A stretch of DNA of 64,000 bases from Chroogloeocystis siderophila 5.2 s.c.1 (GCF_001904655.1 NZ_MRCC01000013.1:62001-126000); one strand, 5' to 3'. Shown: positions 17,737 through 27,283, counted from the stretch's first letter. Notes: generated by a model from the letters alone, not told the origin. Translations and numbers: made by a program.

Positions 17737-18576
17737 ATGCAAACTCTAAACACCACAACTGTTAGAAAATCTGAAGTTCTCAACGGCGATCCATTTCTGG
17801 TGATCGATAACGTTTCTAAAATTTATCCGACACCAACAGGACCATACATCGTTTTGGATGGTATTAATCTCACGGTTTATGAAGGGGAATTTGTTTGTTT
17901 AATCGGTCACTCTGGCTGTGGTAAATCGACGCTTTTGGATATGGTGTCAGGATTTCGTAAGCCGAGTGAAGGTGAGGTGCGACTGCAAACCAAGCGAATT
18001 ACAGAACCAGGTCCTGATCGCATGGTGGTGTTTCAGAATTATTCGCTGCTACCTTGGCTGAGTGCGTTTGAAAATGTGTATTTGGGGATTGATTCGGTTT
18101 ATCCAAAAAAAACCAAAGCTGAGAAAGTGGCGATCACTAATGAACATCTTGCGCTTGTCGGACTTGCTGATGCAGCGCATAAAAAGCCTAGAGAACTTTC
18201 TGGCGGAATGAAACAGCGCGTATCAATTGCGCGGGCTTTGGCATTGCGTCCGAAAGTTTTAGTATTAGATGAACCATTCGGCGCGCTTGACCCAATTACT
18301 CGCGAGGAATTGCAAGAAGAACTGCTGAAAATTTGGAGCGATCATCAAGTTACCGTACTGATGATCACGCACGATATCGATGAAGCATTGTTCTTAGCCG
18401 ATCGCTTGGTGATGATGACAAACGGTCCAGCGGCAAATATTGGGGAAATTATGAATATTCCGTTTCCACGCCCCCGCAACCGCGCCCGCATCATGGAAGA
18501 CCCCGAATATTACAACTTACGCAACCAAGCTTTAGACTTCCTCTATCGTCGTTTTGCCCACGTGGATGAGGGGTGA
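17737..18576 (+). CDS. nrtD: Nitrate/nitrite ABC transporter ATPase
   Basis: Second ATPase subunit, 279 aa from the ATG at 17737 (MQTLNTTTVRKSEVL). Walker A GHSGCGKST, signature LSGGMKQRVSIARAL and Walker B LVLDEPFGALDP are intact. The open frame continues 77 codons upstream into nrtC in another frame, but that stretch has no ABC homology and the 17737 start leaves a natural 37-base gap after nrtC. Confidence 0.95.
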   Translation: MQTLNTTTVRKSEVLNGDPFLVIDNVSKIYPTPTGPYIVLDGINLTVYEGEFVCLIGHSGCGKSTLLDMVSGFRKPSEGEVRLQTKRITEPGPDRMVVFQNYSLLPWLSAFENVYLGIDSVYPKKTKAEKVAITNEHLALVGLADAAHKKPRELSGGMKQRVSIARALALRPKVLVLDEPFGALDPITREELQEELLKIWSDHQVTVLMITHDIDEALFLADRLVMMTNGPAANIGEIMNIPFPRPRNRARIMEDPEYYNLRNQALDFLYRRFAHVDEG

Positions 18577-18653
18577 GTGGTTGAGAGAACATTATATGTA
18601 TTTCTCTCCTGCGTCCTCTGCTTTCCTGAACCCTAGATCGAGGGATATTAACA

Positions 18654-20861
18654 ATGACTGATACAACTAAAACCCTCTGTCCCTATTGTGGTGTAGGCTG
18701 TGGTTTGGAGGTGTCGCCGCCAGCGCAGCTAGGGAAGGCAATTAATCGCGACGGTCAAGGTGATCCGATTTGGAAGGTAAAAGGCGATCGCAATCATCCT
18801 TCGAGTCAAGGTATGGTTTGTGTTAAAGGCGCAACTATCGCTGAAGCAATCGACAAAAACCGCTTGCGTTACCCGATGCTACGCGACTCGTTAGATGAGC
18901 CGTTTCGTCGCGTTAGTTGGGATGAAGCTTATGAATGCATTGTCCATCGCATTCAATCGGTATGCGCGACTCAAGGAGCCGATGCGGTATGTATGTACGG
19001 TTCAGGGCAAATGCAAACCGAAGATTACTACGTTGCCCAAAAGCTGCTCAAAGGTTGCTTAGGAACAAATAACTTTGACTCAAATTCGCGCTTGTGTATG
19101 TCATCAGCGGTTGCGGGTTACGTACAAAGCTTGGGTGCAGATGGTCCACCGTGTTGCTATGAAGATTTAGACTTAACCGACTGCGCGTTTATTATTGGTT
19201 CTAACGCTGCTGAATGTCACCCGATTGTTTTTAATCGCCTGCAAAAACACCACAAGAAAAACCACAACGTCGTTAAAATGATTGTGGTCGATCCGCGCCG
19301 CACTCCTACCGCCGAAGTTGCTGATTTACATTTGGCAATCCATCCAGGGACAGATATTGATTTACTCAACGGCATTGCCCATTTATTGTTGCGTTGGGGT
19401 TATTTTGAATCCGAGTTTGTTAGCGAGTGTACAGCAAACTTTCCGGCGTTTGCAGAAGTCATTCCCCACTATCCACCTGAAGTTGTTGCTAAAAGATGTG
19501 GCATAGCGGTTGAGGATTTGGAAACTGCCGCACGGTACTGGGGAACCAGCAAACGCGTGTTGTCGTTGTGGTCGATGGGTGTGAATCAATCAACAGAAGG
19601 CACAGCAAAAGTACGCAGCATCATTAATTTGCATTTAATGACAGGGCAAATTGGTAAACCTGGATGTGGTCCATTTTCGCTCACCGGTCAACCGAATGCA
19701 ATGGGCGGGCGCGAAGTCGGAGGCTTGTGTAATTTATTACCAGGATATCGTCACGTGCAAAATGCCCAAGATCGAGCAGAAGTCGAGCAATTTTGGGGCG
19801 TTCCCGCTGGCAGAATTTCACCACACTGGGGGCGGACTGCGTGGGAGATGATTACAGGGTTAGAAACTGGAGATGTCGGCTTGCTATGGATTGTCGCCAC
19901 GAATCCAGCAGTGAGTTTACCTGATATCAAACGCACGCAAGCTGCATTACTGCGATCGCCGTTTACTGTGTATCAAGATGCTTACTATCCCACCGAAACC
20001 GCTGCGTATGCGCACTTACTCCTCCCAGCGGCGCAATGGGGTGAAAAAACTGGCACAATGACGAATTCTGAACGCGTTGTCACCTTATGTAAGGCGTTTC
20101 GTCCGCCTGTAGGGGAAGCCAAGCCAGATTGGGAAATTGTCGCCGAAGTTGGACGACGTTTAGGATTTGCCGATAAGTTTCCTTTTACAAACTCGGCGGA
20201 AGTTTTTGCAGAGTACGTGCAGTTAACGCGCGATCGCTCTTGCGATATGACGGGGATAAGTCACGCCAAGTTAGCCCAATCTCCCCTACAATGGCCTTGT
20301 CCCGATACATGGGCAAACAACAATTCTAAAAGGCTTTACACCGATTTGCGGTTTGCGACACCTGATGGACGCGCGCGATTTAGTGCTTATCACTCCAAGG
20401 GACTTGCCGAACCCCCGAATAGTGAGTATCCTTTTGTACTCACAAATGGGAGATTATACGGGCACTGGCACACGCAGACACGCACAGGCAGAATTGAGAA
20501 AATTCAGCAGATGCATCCGCAGCCGTTTATTGAGATTCATCCCCGCGATGCAGCAAAACTAGAGATTCAAGAACATGATTTAGTCGAAGTGCGATCGCGA
20601 CGTGGAAAAGCACAATTTCCAGCAAAAGTAACAAAAGCAATTTCACCAGGGACACTTTTTGTTCCGATGCATTGGGGCGCACTTTGGGGCGATGAAACCG
20701 AAGCTAACGCACTAACCCACCCTGAATGCGATCCTGACTCGCATCAACCCGAACTCAAAGCTTGTGCGGTACAACTTTCTTTAGTTGTCCAGAAAACTAA
20801 TATCAACCAAACTGAAGCATATCCGCAGTACCCCCGCCAATTCCTACCCACTGCTTTCTAA
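18654..20861 (+). CDS. narB: Ferredoxin-dependent assimilatory nitrate reductase
   Basis: This molybdenum enzyme reduces nitrate to nitrite. The 735-aa chain begins with the 4Fe-4S ligands CPYCGVGCG and a fourth cysteine in GMVCVKG. Mo-bisMGD-binding domains follow ([41 protein letters not shown]) and the C-terminal molydopterin dinucleotide domain ([18 protein letters not shown]). The predicted Mo-coordinating Cys is in SRLCMSSA. It is the last gene of the nirA operon. A maturation factor of the NarM type is present at the left window edge. Confidence 0.96.
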   Translation: MTDTTKTLCPYCGVGCGLEVSPPAQLGKAINRDGQGDPIWKVKGDRNHPSSQGMVCVKGATIAEAIDKNRLRYPMLRDSLDEPFRRVSWDEAYECIVHRIQSVCATQGADAVCMYGSGQMQTEDYYVAQKLLKGCLGTNNFDSNSRLCMSSAVAGYVQSLGADGPPCCYEDLDLTDCAFIIGSNAAECHPIVFNRLQKHHKKNHNVVKMIVVDPRRTPTAEVADLHLAIHPGTDIDLLNGIAHLLLRWGYFESEFVSECTANFPAFAEVIPHYPPEVVAKRCGIAVEDLETAARYWGTSKRVLSLWSMGVNQSTEGTAKVRSIINLHLMTGQIGKPGCGPFSLTGQPNAMGGREVGGLCNLLPGYRHVQNAQDRAEVEQFWGVPAGRISPHWGRTAWEMITGLETGDVGLLWIVATNPAVSLPDIKRTQAALLRSPFTVYQDAYYPTETAAYAHLLLPAAQWGEKTGTMTNSERVVTLCKAFRPPVGEAKPDWEIVAEVGRRLGFADKFPFTNSAEVFAEYVQLTRDRSCDMTGISHAKLAQSPLQWPCPDTWANNNSKRLYTDLRFATPDGRARFSAYHSKGLAEPPNSEYPFVLTNGRLYGHWHTQTRTGRIEKIQQMHPQPFIEIHPRDAAKLEIQEHDLVEVRSRRGKAQFPAKVTKAISPGTLFVPMHWGALWGDETEANALTHPECDPDSHQPELKACAVQLSLVVQKTNINQTEAYPQYPRQFLPTAF

Positions 20862-20886
20862 TTCTTGCTTTTCCCTATTTTTTAAC

Positions 20887-20901
20887 ACCATGTGGTAATA
20901 T
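20887..20901. promoter_or_regulatory. Operator copy A upstream of the ArsR-type regulator
   Basis: ACCATGTGGTAATAT is one of four copies of an imperfect palindrome, consensus ACCATNTGRTAATAT, that occur only in the promoter regions of the 20.9-27.3 kb sulfur island. It is 42 bases before the regulator's ATG, overlapping the expected core promoter, as expected for autorepression. Confidence 0.6.
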
Positions 20902-20928
20902 AATAATAAAAACAAAAGCGCTAAATTT

Positions 20929-21351
20929 TTGTCATCCTTACCTATGCCTACGAAGTCGCCTAAAAAGTCAGTTACTGCGCAAGAAAAAACCGAAGAGTGT
21001 GGTATTTCTAAACTCTCCCCTGAAGCGCTAGGCTTGATGGCAGAATTCTTCAAAGTTTTGTCAGAGGTGAGTCGGTTGCAAATTGTGTGTTCCTTAAAAA
21101 CTGGTCCTAAGAATGTCACTGAAATCATTGCAGAAACAGAATTAGGACAGGCAAATGTCTCAAAGCATTTAAAAATGCTCACCCAAGCAGGCATTGTGGC
21201 ACGGGAACAGCGTGGTGTATGCGTTTATTACCAAATTGCTAATCCACTTCTGTTTGAATTGTGCGATTTAGTTTGCAATACTTTGATCGCGCAAGTAGAA
21301 CAGCAAAGTTTACAGCTACAGCAACTGTCATCATTACGCAAGAACGGTTAG
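20929..21351 (+). CDS. ArsR-family repressor, probable sulfide/persulfide sensor
   Basis: This 140-aa winged-helix protein has the recognition helix in ELGQANVSKHLKMLTQAG and the wing in REQRGVCVYYQIA. It lacks the CxC metal motif of SmtB/ArsR sensors. Cys54 (RLQIVCSL) aligns with the first reactive Cys of SqrR/BigR-type persulfide sensors; the second candidate is Cys112 or Cys116 (ELCDLVC), about one helical turn from the usual place. It is convergent with sqr. Adjacent sulfide-oxidation genes and the shared operator suggest it represses them until persulfide oxidises the thiols. The sensing chemistry is inferred. The start could be the ATG at 20944 instead. Confidence 0.8.
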   Translation: MSSLPMPTKSPKKSVTAQEKTEECGISKLSPEALGLMAEFFKVLSEVSRLQIVCSLKTGPKNVTEIIAETELGQANVSKHLKMLTQAGIVAREQRGVCVYYQIANPLLFELCDLVCNTLIAQVEQQSLQLQQLSSLRKNG

Positions 21352-21361
21352 TTTTTTTTTG

Positions 21362-21390
21362 AGAAGGTAGATTCTAATCTACCTTCTTTT
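21362..21390 (+). terminator. Intrinsic terminator after the ArsR-type gene
   Basis: AGAAGGTAGATT (21362-21373) and AATCTACCTTCT (21376-21387) form a perfect 12-bp stem separated by only CT. TTT follows on the plus strand. It lies between the convergent regulator and sulfide:quinone reductase genes and probably serves both transcripts. Confidence 0.8.
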
Positions 21391-21395
21391 GTGAT

Positions 21396-22715
21396 TTACC
21401 GTCGGACAAGCTTGTTAATAGGCTTGAGAATATCGGCTTCAAAGCCTTTACCCTTGAGCATTCGATTCCAGTACAACCAAGGTAGTACGCGTGCTTTAGC
21501 TAAATACATTGAATAGCGTTCCTGTGTGGGGTCGAGGGGAAAAGATGGCGCTAATTTACCGCCATAGGCAAACTCTGCCATAATCGCAGAGTTATAGCCA
21601 GTGATTAAAGGACAACAAGTATAGCCGTCGTACTTGGCTGACAATGGTTTAGAGCGAATCAACGCTAGCAAGTTTTGTACGGCAACAGGAGCTTGTTTGC
21701 GTGCTGCTGCTGCTGTTTTGGACGTAGGTAAAGATGACGCATCACCTAAGGCAAAGACGTTAGCATAGCGCGTATGTTGCAATGTCTCTTTATCTACCTC
21801 TACCCAACCACCTGCTCCCGCAAGTGGGCTGTGTTTAATAAAATCTGGCGCACTCATTGGGGGAGCTACATGAATCATGTCATAGTGAAGACTAACTTCT
21901 TCTGTACCGCTATCTGTAGTTACTGCAAAGATAGCTTCTTGAGTATCTGCCTTAATTTCTTTCAGGTTGTGCTTAAATTTGGTTACAATCTGCCGTCGCG
22001 CTACTACTTTGTCTAAAGAGGCAGAATATTCTGGAACAGAAAACATTGATGCACCAGCCGTGCAAAACATAACGGTGGTATCCACTTTGTTGCTTTTGAA
22101 AATATCATCTGCTAGGTACATGACCTTCTGAGGGGCACCACCACATTTGATTGGAGTGGCAGGATGGGTGAAAATGGCATTGCCGCCCTTAAAGTTTTTG
22201 ATGATTTCCCAAGTGTAGGGAGCATAGTCTTTGGAGTAGTTACTCGTGACTCCATTTTTTCCGAGTGCTTCTTTCAACCCTTTGATCAAATGCCAATCGA
22301 TTTGAATTCCTGGACACACAACTAGGTAATCGTATTCAATTTCATTTCCCTCTTGTGTAATGACAATGTTGCGATCAGGTTCTAGTTTTGCTACGCGGTT
22401 TTGAATCCAGGTTGCGCCTTTGGGAATGACTGCTTTTTCATCTCGAATAAACTTGGAAATGGGTGCAATACCTCCACCAACAAGCGTCCATCCAGGTTGG
22501 TAGTAGTGTTTGTCAGAAGGTTCGATAATAGCAACGTCGAGCGCGCGATCGCGCTTGAGCAGTTGAGCCGCAACAGTAATGCCAGCAGCGCCGCCTCCGA
22601 CAATGACAATTTGATGATGTTTGACAGGTAGCGCAGTTGTATCGTTCGACGAGAGGTTTTGGGTTGTCAGGTGAGATTGTTGAATATTTTGAGTTTTTTG
22701 TGCAGTGGGTGACAC
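21396..22715 (-). CDS. sqr: Sulfide:quinone oxidoreductase, type II
   Basis: Membrane-associated flavoprotein of 439 aa that oxidises sulfide to sulfane sulfur and passes electrons to quinone. The FAD Rossmann motif is IVIVGGGAAGITVAAQLL (about residues 36-53), and the second dinucleotide region ends VFALGDASSLPTSKTAAA. Redox cysteines are likely in TPIKCGGAPQK and YTCCPLI. YYQPGWTLVGGG is characteristic of the SQR type related to mitochondrial SQOR. Start is GTG 22715 preceded by GAGG. The N-terminal 30 residues are a polar extension. It is divergent from the persulfide dioxygenase gene. Confidence 0.9.
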   Translation of the reverse strand: MSPTAQKTQNIQQSHLTTQNLSSNDTTALPVKHHQIVIVGGGAAGITVAAQLLKRDRALDVAIIEPSDKHYYQPGWTLVGGGIAPISKFIRDEKAVIPKGATWIQNRVAKLEPDRNIVITQEGNEIEYDYLVVCPGIQIDWHLIKGLKEALGKNGVTSNYSKDYAPYTWEIIKNFKGGNAIFTHPATPIKCGGAPQKVMYLADDIFKSNKVDTTVMFCTAGASMFSVPEYSASLDKVVARRQIVTKFKHNLKEIKADTQEAIFAVTTDSGTEEVSLHYDMIHVAPPMSAPDFIKHSPLAGAGGWVEVDKETLQHTRYANVFALGDASSLPTSKTAAAARKQAPVAVQNLLALIRSKPLSAKYDGYTCCPLITGYNSAIMAEFAYGGKLAPSFPLDPTQERYSMYLAKARVLPWLYWNRMLKGKGFEADILKPINKLVRR

Positions 22716-22805
22716 GGTAATTCCTCGAATTCTATGAAGTGCAGAGTGAGAAGCTATAAGGTTAATGAAATAATTTACTAACTACCCTACTATATAACTT
22801 ATACT

Positions 22806-22820
22806 ACCATCTGATAATAT
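22806..22820. promoter_or_regulatory. Operator copy B upstream of sqr
   Basis: ACCATCTGATAATAT matches the shared consensus ACCATNTGRTAATAT fully. It lies about 90 bases upstream of the sqr GTG start on the minus strand. Confidence 0.6.
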
Positions 22821-22889
22821 GATGCTGCTTCTCAACAAATACTTACAACTAATATTATTATTTAACAAAATTTGTTAGCATCTTATATT

Positions 22890-22904
22890 ACCATATGATA
22901 ATCT
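22890..22904. promoter_or_regulatory. Operator copy C upstream of the rightward sulfur operon
   Basis: ACCATATGATAATCT, preceded by TT, gives the near-perfect dyad TTACCATATGATAAT (22888-22902). It differs from the consensus at one base. An inverted half-site ATGGTAAT follows at 22916-22923. Confidence 0.6.
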
Positions 22905-23083
22905 AATGAAATAACATGGTAATACATTAAAGCTTTGAGGCTCATGAAGTGATAGTTGCTGGCTATTTAACTTTTTTTTCAATCATTGTGGTGGCTACCA
23001 TTCTGTTTGTGGCAAGCGACACGTGAAGCCTCTACCCCAGCTATTGCCTGAATCATGTTTACGTTTAATTAGGATCAAAAATT

Positions 23084-23785
23084 ATGCTGTTTCGCCAACT
23101 ATTCGACCAAGACACATGGACGTACACTTACTTAATTGCTGATCCTCAGACGCGGGAGGCAGCACTTGTCGATCCAGTCATTGAGAAAGTCGAACGAGAT
23201 TTTCAGCTGCTTAAGGAATTGGGGCTAAAGTTGAAATTCTGTATAGAAACACACGTGCATGCTGACCATATTACAGGCACCGGAAAACTTCGCGAACTGA
23301 CAAACTGTGAAGGAATTGTTCCAGAGAATGCTCAAGTTTCCTGTGCTAGTCGTCTCATCAAGCATGGAGATGTATTGCAAGTAGGCAACATTAAAATTCA
23401 AGCGATCGCAACTCTAGGGCACACAGATAGTCACATGGCATATTTGGTCAATGGTGACAGAGTGCTCACAGGCGATGCACTGTTTATTCGGGGATGCGGA
23501 CGTACCGATTTTCAAAGCGGAGATCCAGGCACTTTATACGACTTTGTCACGCAAAACTTATTTACTTTACCTGACGAAACGCTTGTTTATCCAGGACATG
23601 ACTACCGCGGACAAACAGTTTCTACCATTGGTGAAGAAAAGCAATGGAACCCGCGATTCGCAGGACGTACGCGAGATCAGTTCATTGAATTGATGAATAA
23701 TTTAAACCTGCCCAATCCCAAAAAGATTATGGAAGCAGTTCCGGCAAACGAACAATGTGGTCAAGTTGCCATTGCCAGTAGTTAA
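23084..23785 (+). CDS. Persulfide dioxygenase (ETHE1-like metallo-beta-lactamase fold)
   Basis: This 233-aa protein oxidises glutathione persulfide to sulfite with a mononuclear iron. The metal site is seen as THVHADHITG (HxHxDH), HTDSHMAY, TGDALFIRGCGRTDF and YPGHDY. These make the ETHE1-type 2-His-1-Asp iron centre and the typical R-x-D-F segment. The neighbouring SQR would supply persulfide, and rhodanese and an exporter lie downstream, so it probably heads the operon 23084-25280. AGGA precedes the ATG at 23084. Confidence 0.88.
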   Translation: MLFRQLFDQDTWTYTYLIADPQTREAALVDPVIEKVERDFQLLKELGLKLKFCIETHVHADHITGTGKLRELTNCEGIVPENAQVSCASRLIKHGDVLQVGNIKIQAIATLGHTDSHMAYLVNGDRVLTGDALFIRGCGRTDFQSGDPGTLYDFVTQNLFTLPDETLVYPGHDYRGQTVSTIGEEKQWNPRFAGRTRDQFIELMNNLNLPNPKKIMEAVPANEQCGQVAIASS

Positions 23786-23876
23786 GTTTGAAACCCAATC
23801 TAAATAACAAGATTAAGTCTCCTTCAGTTGCATTTGTTTTTACCCACTTACTGAAATCAATACTAAGGAAAATTGA

Positions 23877-24443
23877 ATGACAAGTACGCCTGAAAAGCAA
23901 TTAACCAATCGCCGCGATCGCTTAAAAACTATTGACGTACATACTCTCAAACAGTTACTTGATCGCCAAGCTGTCAATTTAGTAGATGTTCGCGAACCTG
24001 CTGAAAACGCCAGAGAAAAAATTCCAGGTTCAGTGTTGATGCCCTTATCAAACTTCAACCCAGCTGATGTACCATTTGCACCTGAAAAGCCTACTGTACT
24101 CTACTGTCGTACAGGAAATCGCTCAGCACAAGCGGCACAAAAATTGTTTGCCGCTGGCGTCAACGAAGTAGAACATTTGGAAGGTGGATTAACAGCGTGG
24201 ATAGAAGCAGGCTATCCGACTCAAGTGAATAAGAAAGCACCCATTAGTCTGATGCGGCAGGTACAAATTGTTGCAGGTTCGCTTGTCCTCATTGGCACTT
24301 TACTTGGAGCATTTGTCTCTTTGTGGTTCTTACTTTTGAGCGGGTTTGTGGGTGCTGGATTAATGTTTGCCGGAATTACAGATACCTGTGCATTAGGAAT
24401 GCTACTTGCCAAGATGCCTTGGAATCAAAGAACTTACCGTTAA
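23877..24443 (+). CDS. Membrane-anchored rhodanese (rhodanese + DUF2892)
   Basis: The 188-aa protein has a rhodanese domain (about residues 20-118) with active-site loop CRTGNRSA, whose Cys carries sulfane sulfur. Two hydrophobic helices follow (about 130-152 and 155-180: IVAGSLVLIGTLLGAFVSLWFLL and FVGAGLMFAGITDTCALG), the DUF2892-type membrane hairpin. It probably transfers sulfur between persulfide and thiosulfate or sulfite at the membrane. It sits 91 bases after the dioxygenase. Confidence 0.88.
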   Translation: MTSTPEKQLTNRRDRLKTIDVHTLKQLLDRQAVNLVDVREPAENAREKIPGSVLMPLSNFNPADVPFAPEKPTVLYCRTGNRSAQAAQKLFAAGVNEVEHLEGGLTAWIEAGYPTQVNKKAPISLMRQVQIVAGSLVLIGTLLGAFVSLWFLLLSGFVGAGLMFAGITDTCALGMLLAKMPWNQRTYR

Positions 24444-24500
24444 CTATTATGCATCCAAAACATTGCTCACTTTAGAGAGCTTACAAGGAACAATATATCA

Positions 24501-25280
24501 ATGTTAATCGCCATTGTTGGGCACTTACTGGCAATTTGTATTGGCATCAGTCTCGGTTTAATTGGTGGTGGCGGCTCAATTCTTGCAGCACCTATTCTTA
24601 TTTATGTTATGTCAGTTCCACCACAATCGGCGTTTGCTATGACGCTGGTGATTGTTGGTTTCGCGAGTGTAATTGGTGCTATTCCACATTGGAGGCAAGG
24701 AAATGTTAATTTAAACACAGTTATTTTGTTTTCACCCGCAGCGATGCTGGGAGCCTATTTAGGGGCGCGGCTTGTATCACTTCCATTTATTACCCCTACC
24801 ATTCAACTTATTACCTTTGGAGTGGTGATGCTAATTGCATCAATCACAATGATTCGTAAAGGAAGCAAGCCGGCCGAAAGCACTGTCAAGAAAGCTGATC
24901 GCCACACCCATCACTTGTTCTTACCCAGATGGCTAGCGATCGCCATAGAAGGTTTAGCAGTTGGTGTATTAACAGGTTTTATCGGGATTGGCGGTGGATT
25001 TTTAGTCATCCCTGCGTTAGTTCTACTGGGAAATGTTCCCATGAAAGAAGCTGTAGGGACGTCATTAATTATTTTGGCGCTTAAATCCGTGACTGGATTT
25101 GCTGGATATGTTGGCAACGTTCCCATTGACTGGAATCTGTTGATTTCATTTACAATTGCTTCAAGTATTGGAATTCTCGCGGGAAGCTATCTTAATCAGT
25201 TTGTTAGTGCTAAACAGCTTGAGAAAGGTTTCGGTTACTTTGTCCTAGCAGTTGCTATGTTTGTTTTGATTAGGCGTTAA
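24501..25280 (+). CDS. TauE/SafE-family sulfite/organosulfonate exporter
   Basis: Polytopic membrane protein of 259 aa with about eight helices. The duplicated glycine-rich motif of the family is visible at LGLIGGGGSILAAPILIY (residues 19-36) and TGFIGIGGGFLVIPALVLLG (about 159-178). In this context it likely removes sulfite or thiosulfate produced by the dioxygenase and rhodanese. It is the last gene of the rightward sulfur operon. Confidence 0.88.
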   Translation: MLIAIVGHLLAICIGISLGLIGGGGSILAAPILIYVMSVPPQSAFAMTLVIVGFASVIGAIPHWRQGNVNLNTVILFSPAAMLGAYLGARLVSLPFITPTIQLITFGVVMLIASITMIRKGSKPAESTVKKADRHTHHLFLPRWLAIAIEGLAVGVLTGFIGIGGGFLVIPALVLLGNVPMKEAVGTSLIILALKSVTGFAGYVGNVPIDWNLLISFTIASSIGILAGSYLNQFVSAKQLEKGFGYFVLAVAMFVLIRR

Positions 25281-25297
25281 TCTAGTACTAATAGTTA

Positions 25298-25341
25298 ATG
25301 GTTGATTGTGAATAGATCGCTCAATCTTAACAATCAACCAT
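25298..25341. terminator. Inverted repeat between convergent sulfur operons
   Basis: ATGGTTGATTGT (25298-25309) and ACAATCAACCAT (25330-25341) are a perfect 12-bp inverted repeat with a 20-base loop. It lies between the convergent TauE/SafE and CstB-like genes. It probably acts as a bidirectional terminator, though T-runs are weak. Confidence 0.6.
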
Positions 25342-25363
25342 CAGTATTTCTTAAGTTAATGCG

Positions 25364-26776
25364 TTACGCTGTTACGGCTTTTGCTTCTGGTTTCTCAATT
25401 GGTAAATCTGCACCTTTCCAAGCAATCCAGGAGCCAGGAACGTTAATTACCTGCTCAAAGCCATGCTTTTTCAACAGACTTGCGGCAATTGAGGCTCGAT
25501 AGCCACTACCGCAGTAAGTTACAATTTTTTGACTGCGGTCAAGTTGATCTAAATGTTCTTCTAGATGAGCGACAAAAATGTGTTTAGCTCCTGGAACAAA
25601 TCCGTGTTGATATTCGTCATCGCCACGGACATCGAGTACAGTTACTGATGGATCTTGTTTATGCTGATTTAATTCATGTACCGTCCATTCATGCACTCGT
25701 TCCAGGGGTAGTCCGGCATTTTGCCAACTGGTCATCCCATCGTGCAAATAGCCTGCTAAATTGTCGTAGCCGATGCGGAAAAGTTGCTCTGTAGCCAGTT
25801 TGACATCTCGTTCACTTTCTACTACAACTAACAACGATTTTTCAGGATCGATCATCCAGCCTACCCAATTGGGAAACTCTGGACGTAGGGCAATATTAAT
25901 GGCACCAGGAATATGTCCTCCGCCAAAGGCTAGTATCGAACGGGTATCAATGACCACTGTATTTTCATCTGCCATTTTCTGTTGAAATTCGCTAGGTGTC
26001 AGTGGTTGCAGTACTGGAGGACAGCCTATGATTGGTGCACCCTTAGCGTTAACTTTTTTGAGCCGCGCATAATGACGTGGGGGTTCTGGCATTTCGCTCA
26101 TAATCCATTCCACAAACTCGGTTTCTGAGCGTTCCTGAAATGCTGGATTGAAAATTCGCTCGTTACCAATGGTACTTTGTCTGCGATCGCCAATAGATTT
26201 TCCACAGGAGGAACCGGCACCGTGACAAGGATAAATCTCGACGCGATCGCCTAAGGGTAACATCTTATCGAACAGCGTATAGTAAAGCTGTGCTGCCAGT
26301 TTTTTTTCAGTTCCACCCCCTAACAAATCAGGACGACCAACGTCTAAGTTAAATAATGTATCCCCTGTAAATAGCCCAAACGGCTCTTTACCTTGTTTTG
26401 AGTCGTAAATTAGAAGTGAGATATGTTCAGGAGTATGTCCTGGCGTGTGCAAAGCGCGCAGCGTAACGCTGCCAATATGAATTTCGTCACCCTCTTGCAG
26501 CTGATGAATGTCAAATTGATAGTCATCACTTTTACCGCCGTAGATAGGAATATCTATACGGGCTTTAAGTTCGTGGGAACCGGAGACAAAGTCAGCATGA
26601 ATATGCGTTTCTACACTACCAATCAATCGCACACCTAGTTCTCTGGCTCGTTGTAGATAGACATCGACATCTCGACGGGGATCTATTACAACTGCCACTC
26701 CTGCTTTGTCGTCGCCCACAAGATATGATAATTGTGCCAAGCCTTCGACATTAATTTGTTCTAAAATGAGTGCCAT
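25364..26776 (-). CDS. CstB-like persulfide dioxygenase fused to two rhodanese domains
   Basis: This 470-aa protein has three domains. The metallo-beta-lactamase dioxygenase (about 1-250) has ETHIHADFVSG, HTPGHTPEH, GDTLFNLDVGRPDL and YPCHGAGSSCG. A degenerate rhodanese (about 275-360) has VVVESERD where the active-site loop should be and no catalytic Cys. An intact C-terminal rhodanese (about 375-460) has loop YCGSGYRAS. This is the architecture of staphylococcal CstB, which turns persulfides into thiosulfate. It reads leftward in an operon with the DUF442 gene. Confidence 0.88.
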   Translation of the reverse strand: MALILEQINVEGLAQLSYLVGDDKAGVAVVIDPRRDVDVYLQRARELGVRLIGSVETHIHADFVSGSHELKARIDIPIYGGKSDDYQFDIHQLQEGDEIHIGSVTLRALHTPGHTPEHISLLIYDSKQGKEPFGLFTGDTLFNLDVGRPDLLGGGTEKKLAAQLYYTLFDKMLPLGDRVEIYPCHGAGSSCGKSIGDRRQSTIGNERIFNPAFQERSETEFVEWIMSEMPEPPRHYARLKKVNAKGAPIIGCPPVLQPLTPSEFQQKMADENTVVIDTRSILAFGGGHIPGAINIALRPEFPNWVGWMIDPEKSLLVVVESERDVKLATEQLFRIGYDNLAGYLHDGMTSWQNAGLPLERVHEWTVHELNQHKQDPSVTVLDVRGDDEYQHGFVPGAKHIFVAHLEEHLDQLDRSQKIVTYCGSGYRASIAASLLKKHGFEQVINVPGSWIAWKGADLPIEKPEAKAVTA

Positions 26777-26821
26777 TATTGTTACCTCTCAAGTGTGCTG
26801 CAATTTAGATAAAGCAAGCTA

Positions 26822-27283
26822 TTATGAGGCTCTATCGCCATTAGAATGAGTGGAAACGTATTGTTTAAAAAACTCCTTCATTTGGGGGCTGGAATCACAA
26901 TCGAATCCCATCTGCTTTCCTTTTTCCATTGCTGCTTCTGCACTTAAACCTTCGCGAGTGGCAACATACATTAGAGCCATTGCACCAGAACGCAGTCCGC
27001 TTTTGCAGTGGGTTAAAAGTGGCTTTGGCAACTGGTCAATTTGTTCCATAATGCGATCTGCTTGTTCCTGGTTTAGGGCATCTGGACGTACAGGAAGATT
27101 TACATATTGCAGTCCTGCGGCTTCTGCGTGTTGTTGTTCATCACTCAAAGCACCTTCTTCTTGCAGCGATCTCAAGTTCAGTACTGACTTATATCCTTCC
27201 TCAGCCGCCTGTCGCAGATCCTGCGGTGTTGGTTGTCCCATGGCAACAGAAATGCTGTCGTTAATTTGTTTAACGTTATTCAT
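26822..27283 (-). CDS. Blh/DUF442 phosphatase-like protein
   Basis: This 153-aa protein resembles the N-terminal dual-specificity-phosphatase-like domain of beta-lactamase-hydrolase-like (Blh) proteins. It shows VAMGQPTPQDLRQAAEEGYKSVLNLR and the PTP-type loop HCKSGLRSG (Cys-x5-Arg). Such domains are commonly linked with persulfide dioxygenases and rhodaneses in sulfide-responsive operons. Its biochemical role is unsettled; sulfur transfer through the loop Cys is plausible. It is the first gene of the leftward pair and has operator copy D upstream. Confidence 0.82.
   Translation of the reverse strand: MNNVKQINDSISVAMGQPTPQDLRQAAEEGYKSVLNLRSLQEEGALSDEQQHAEAAGLQYVNLPVRPDALNQEQADRIMEQIDQLPKPLLTHCKSGLRSGAMALMYVATREGLSAEAAMEKGKQMGFDCDSSPQMKEFFKQYVSTHSNGDRAS

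Larger units (their letters stand above)
22716..23083. other. Divergent promoter spacer between sqr and persulfide dioxygenase
   Basis: This 368-base spacer is very AT-rich and holds two operator copies (22806-22820 and 22890-22904), plus a further half-site ATGGTAAT at 22916-22923 in opposite orientation. Copy B is about 90 bases before sqr; copy C and the half-site lie on the side of the rightward operon. No open frame was seen. Confidence 0.7.
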
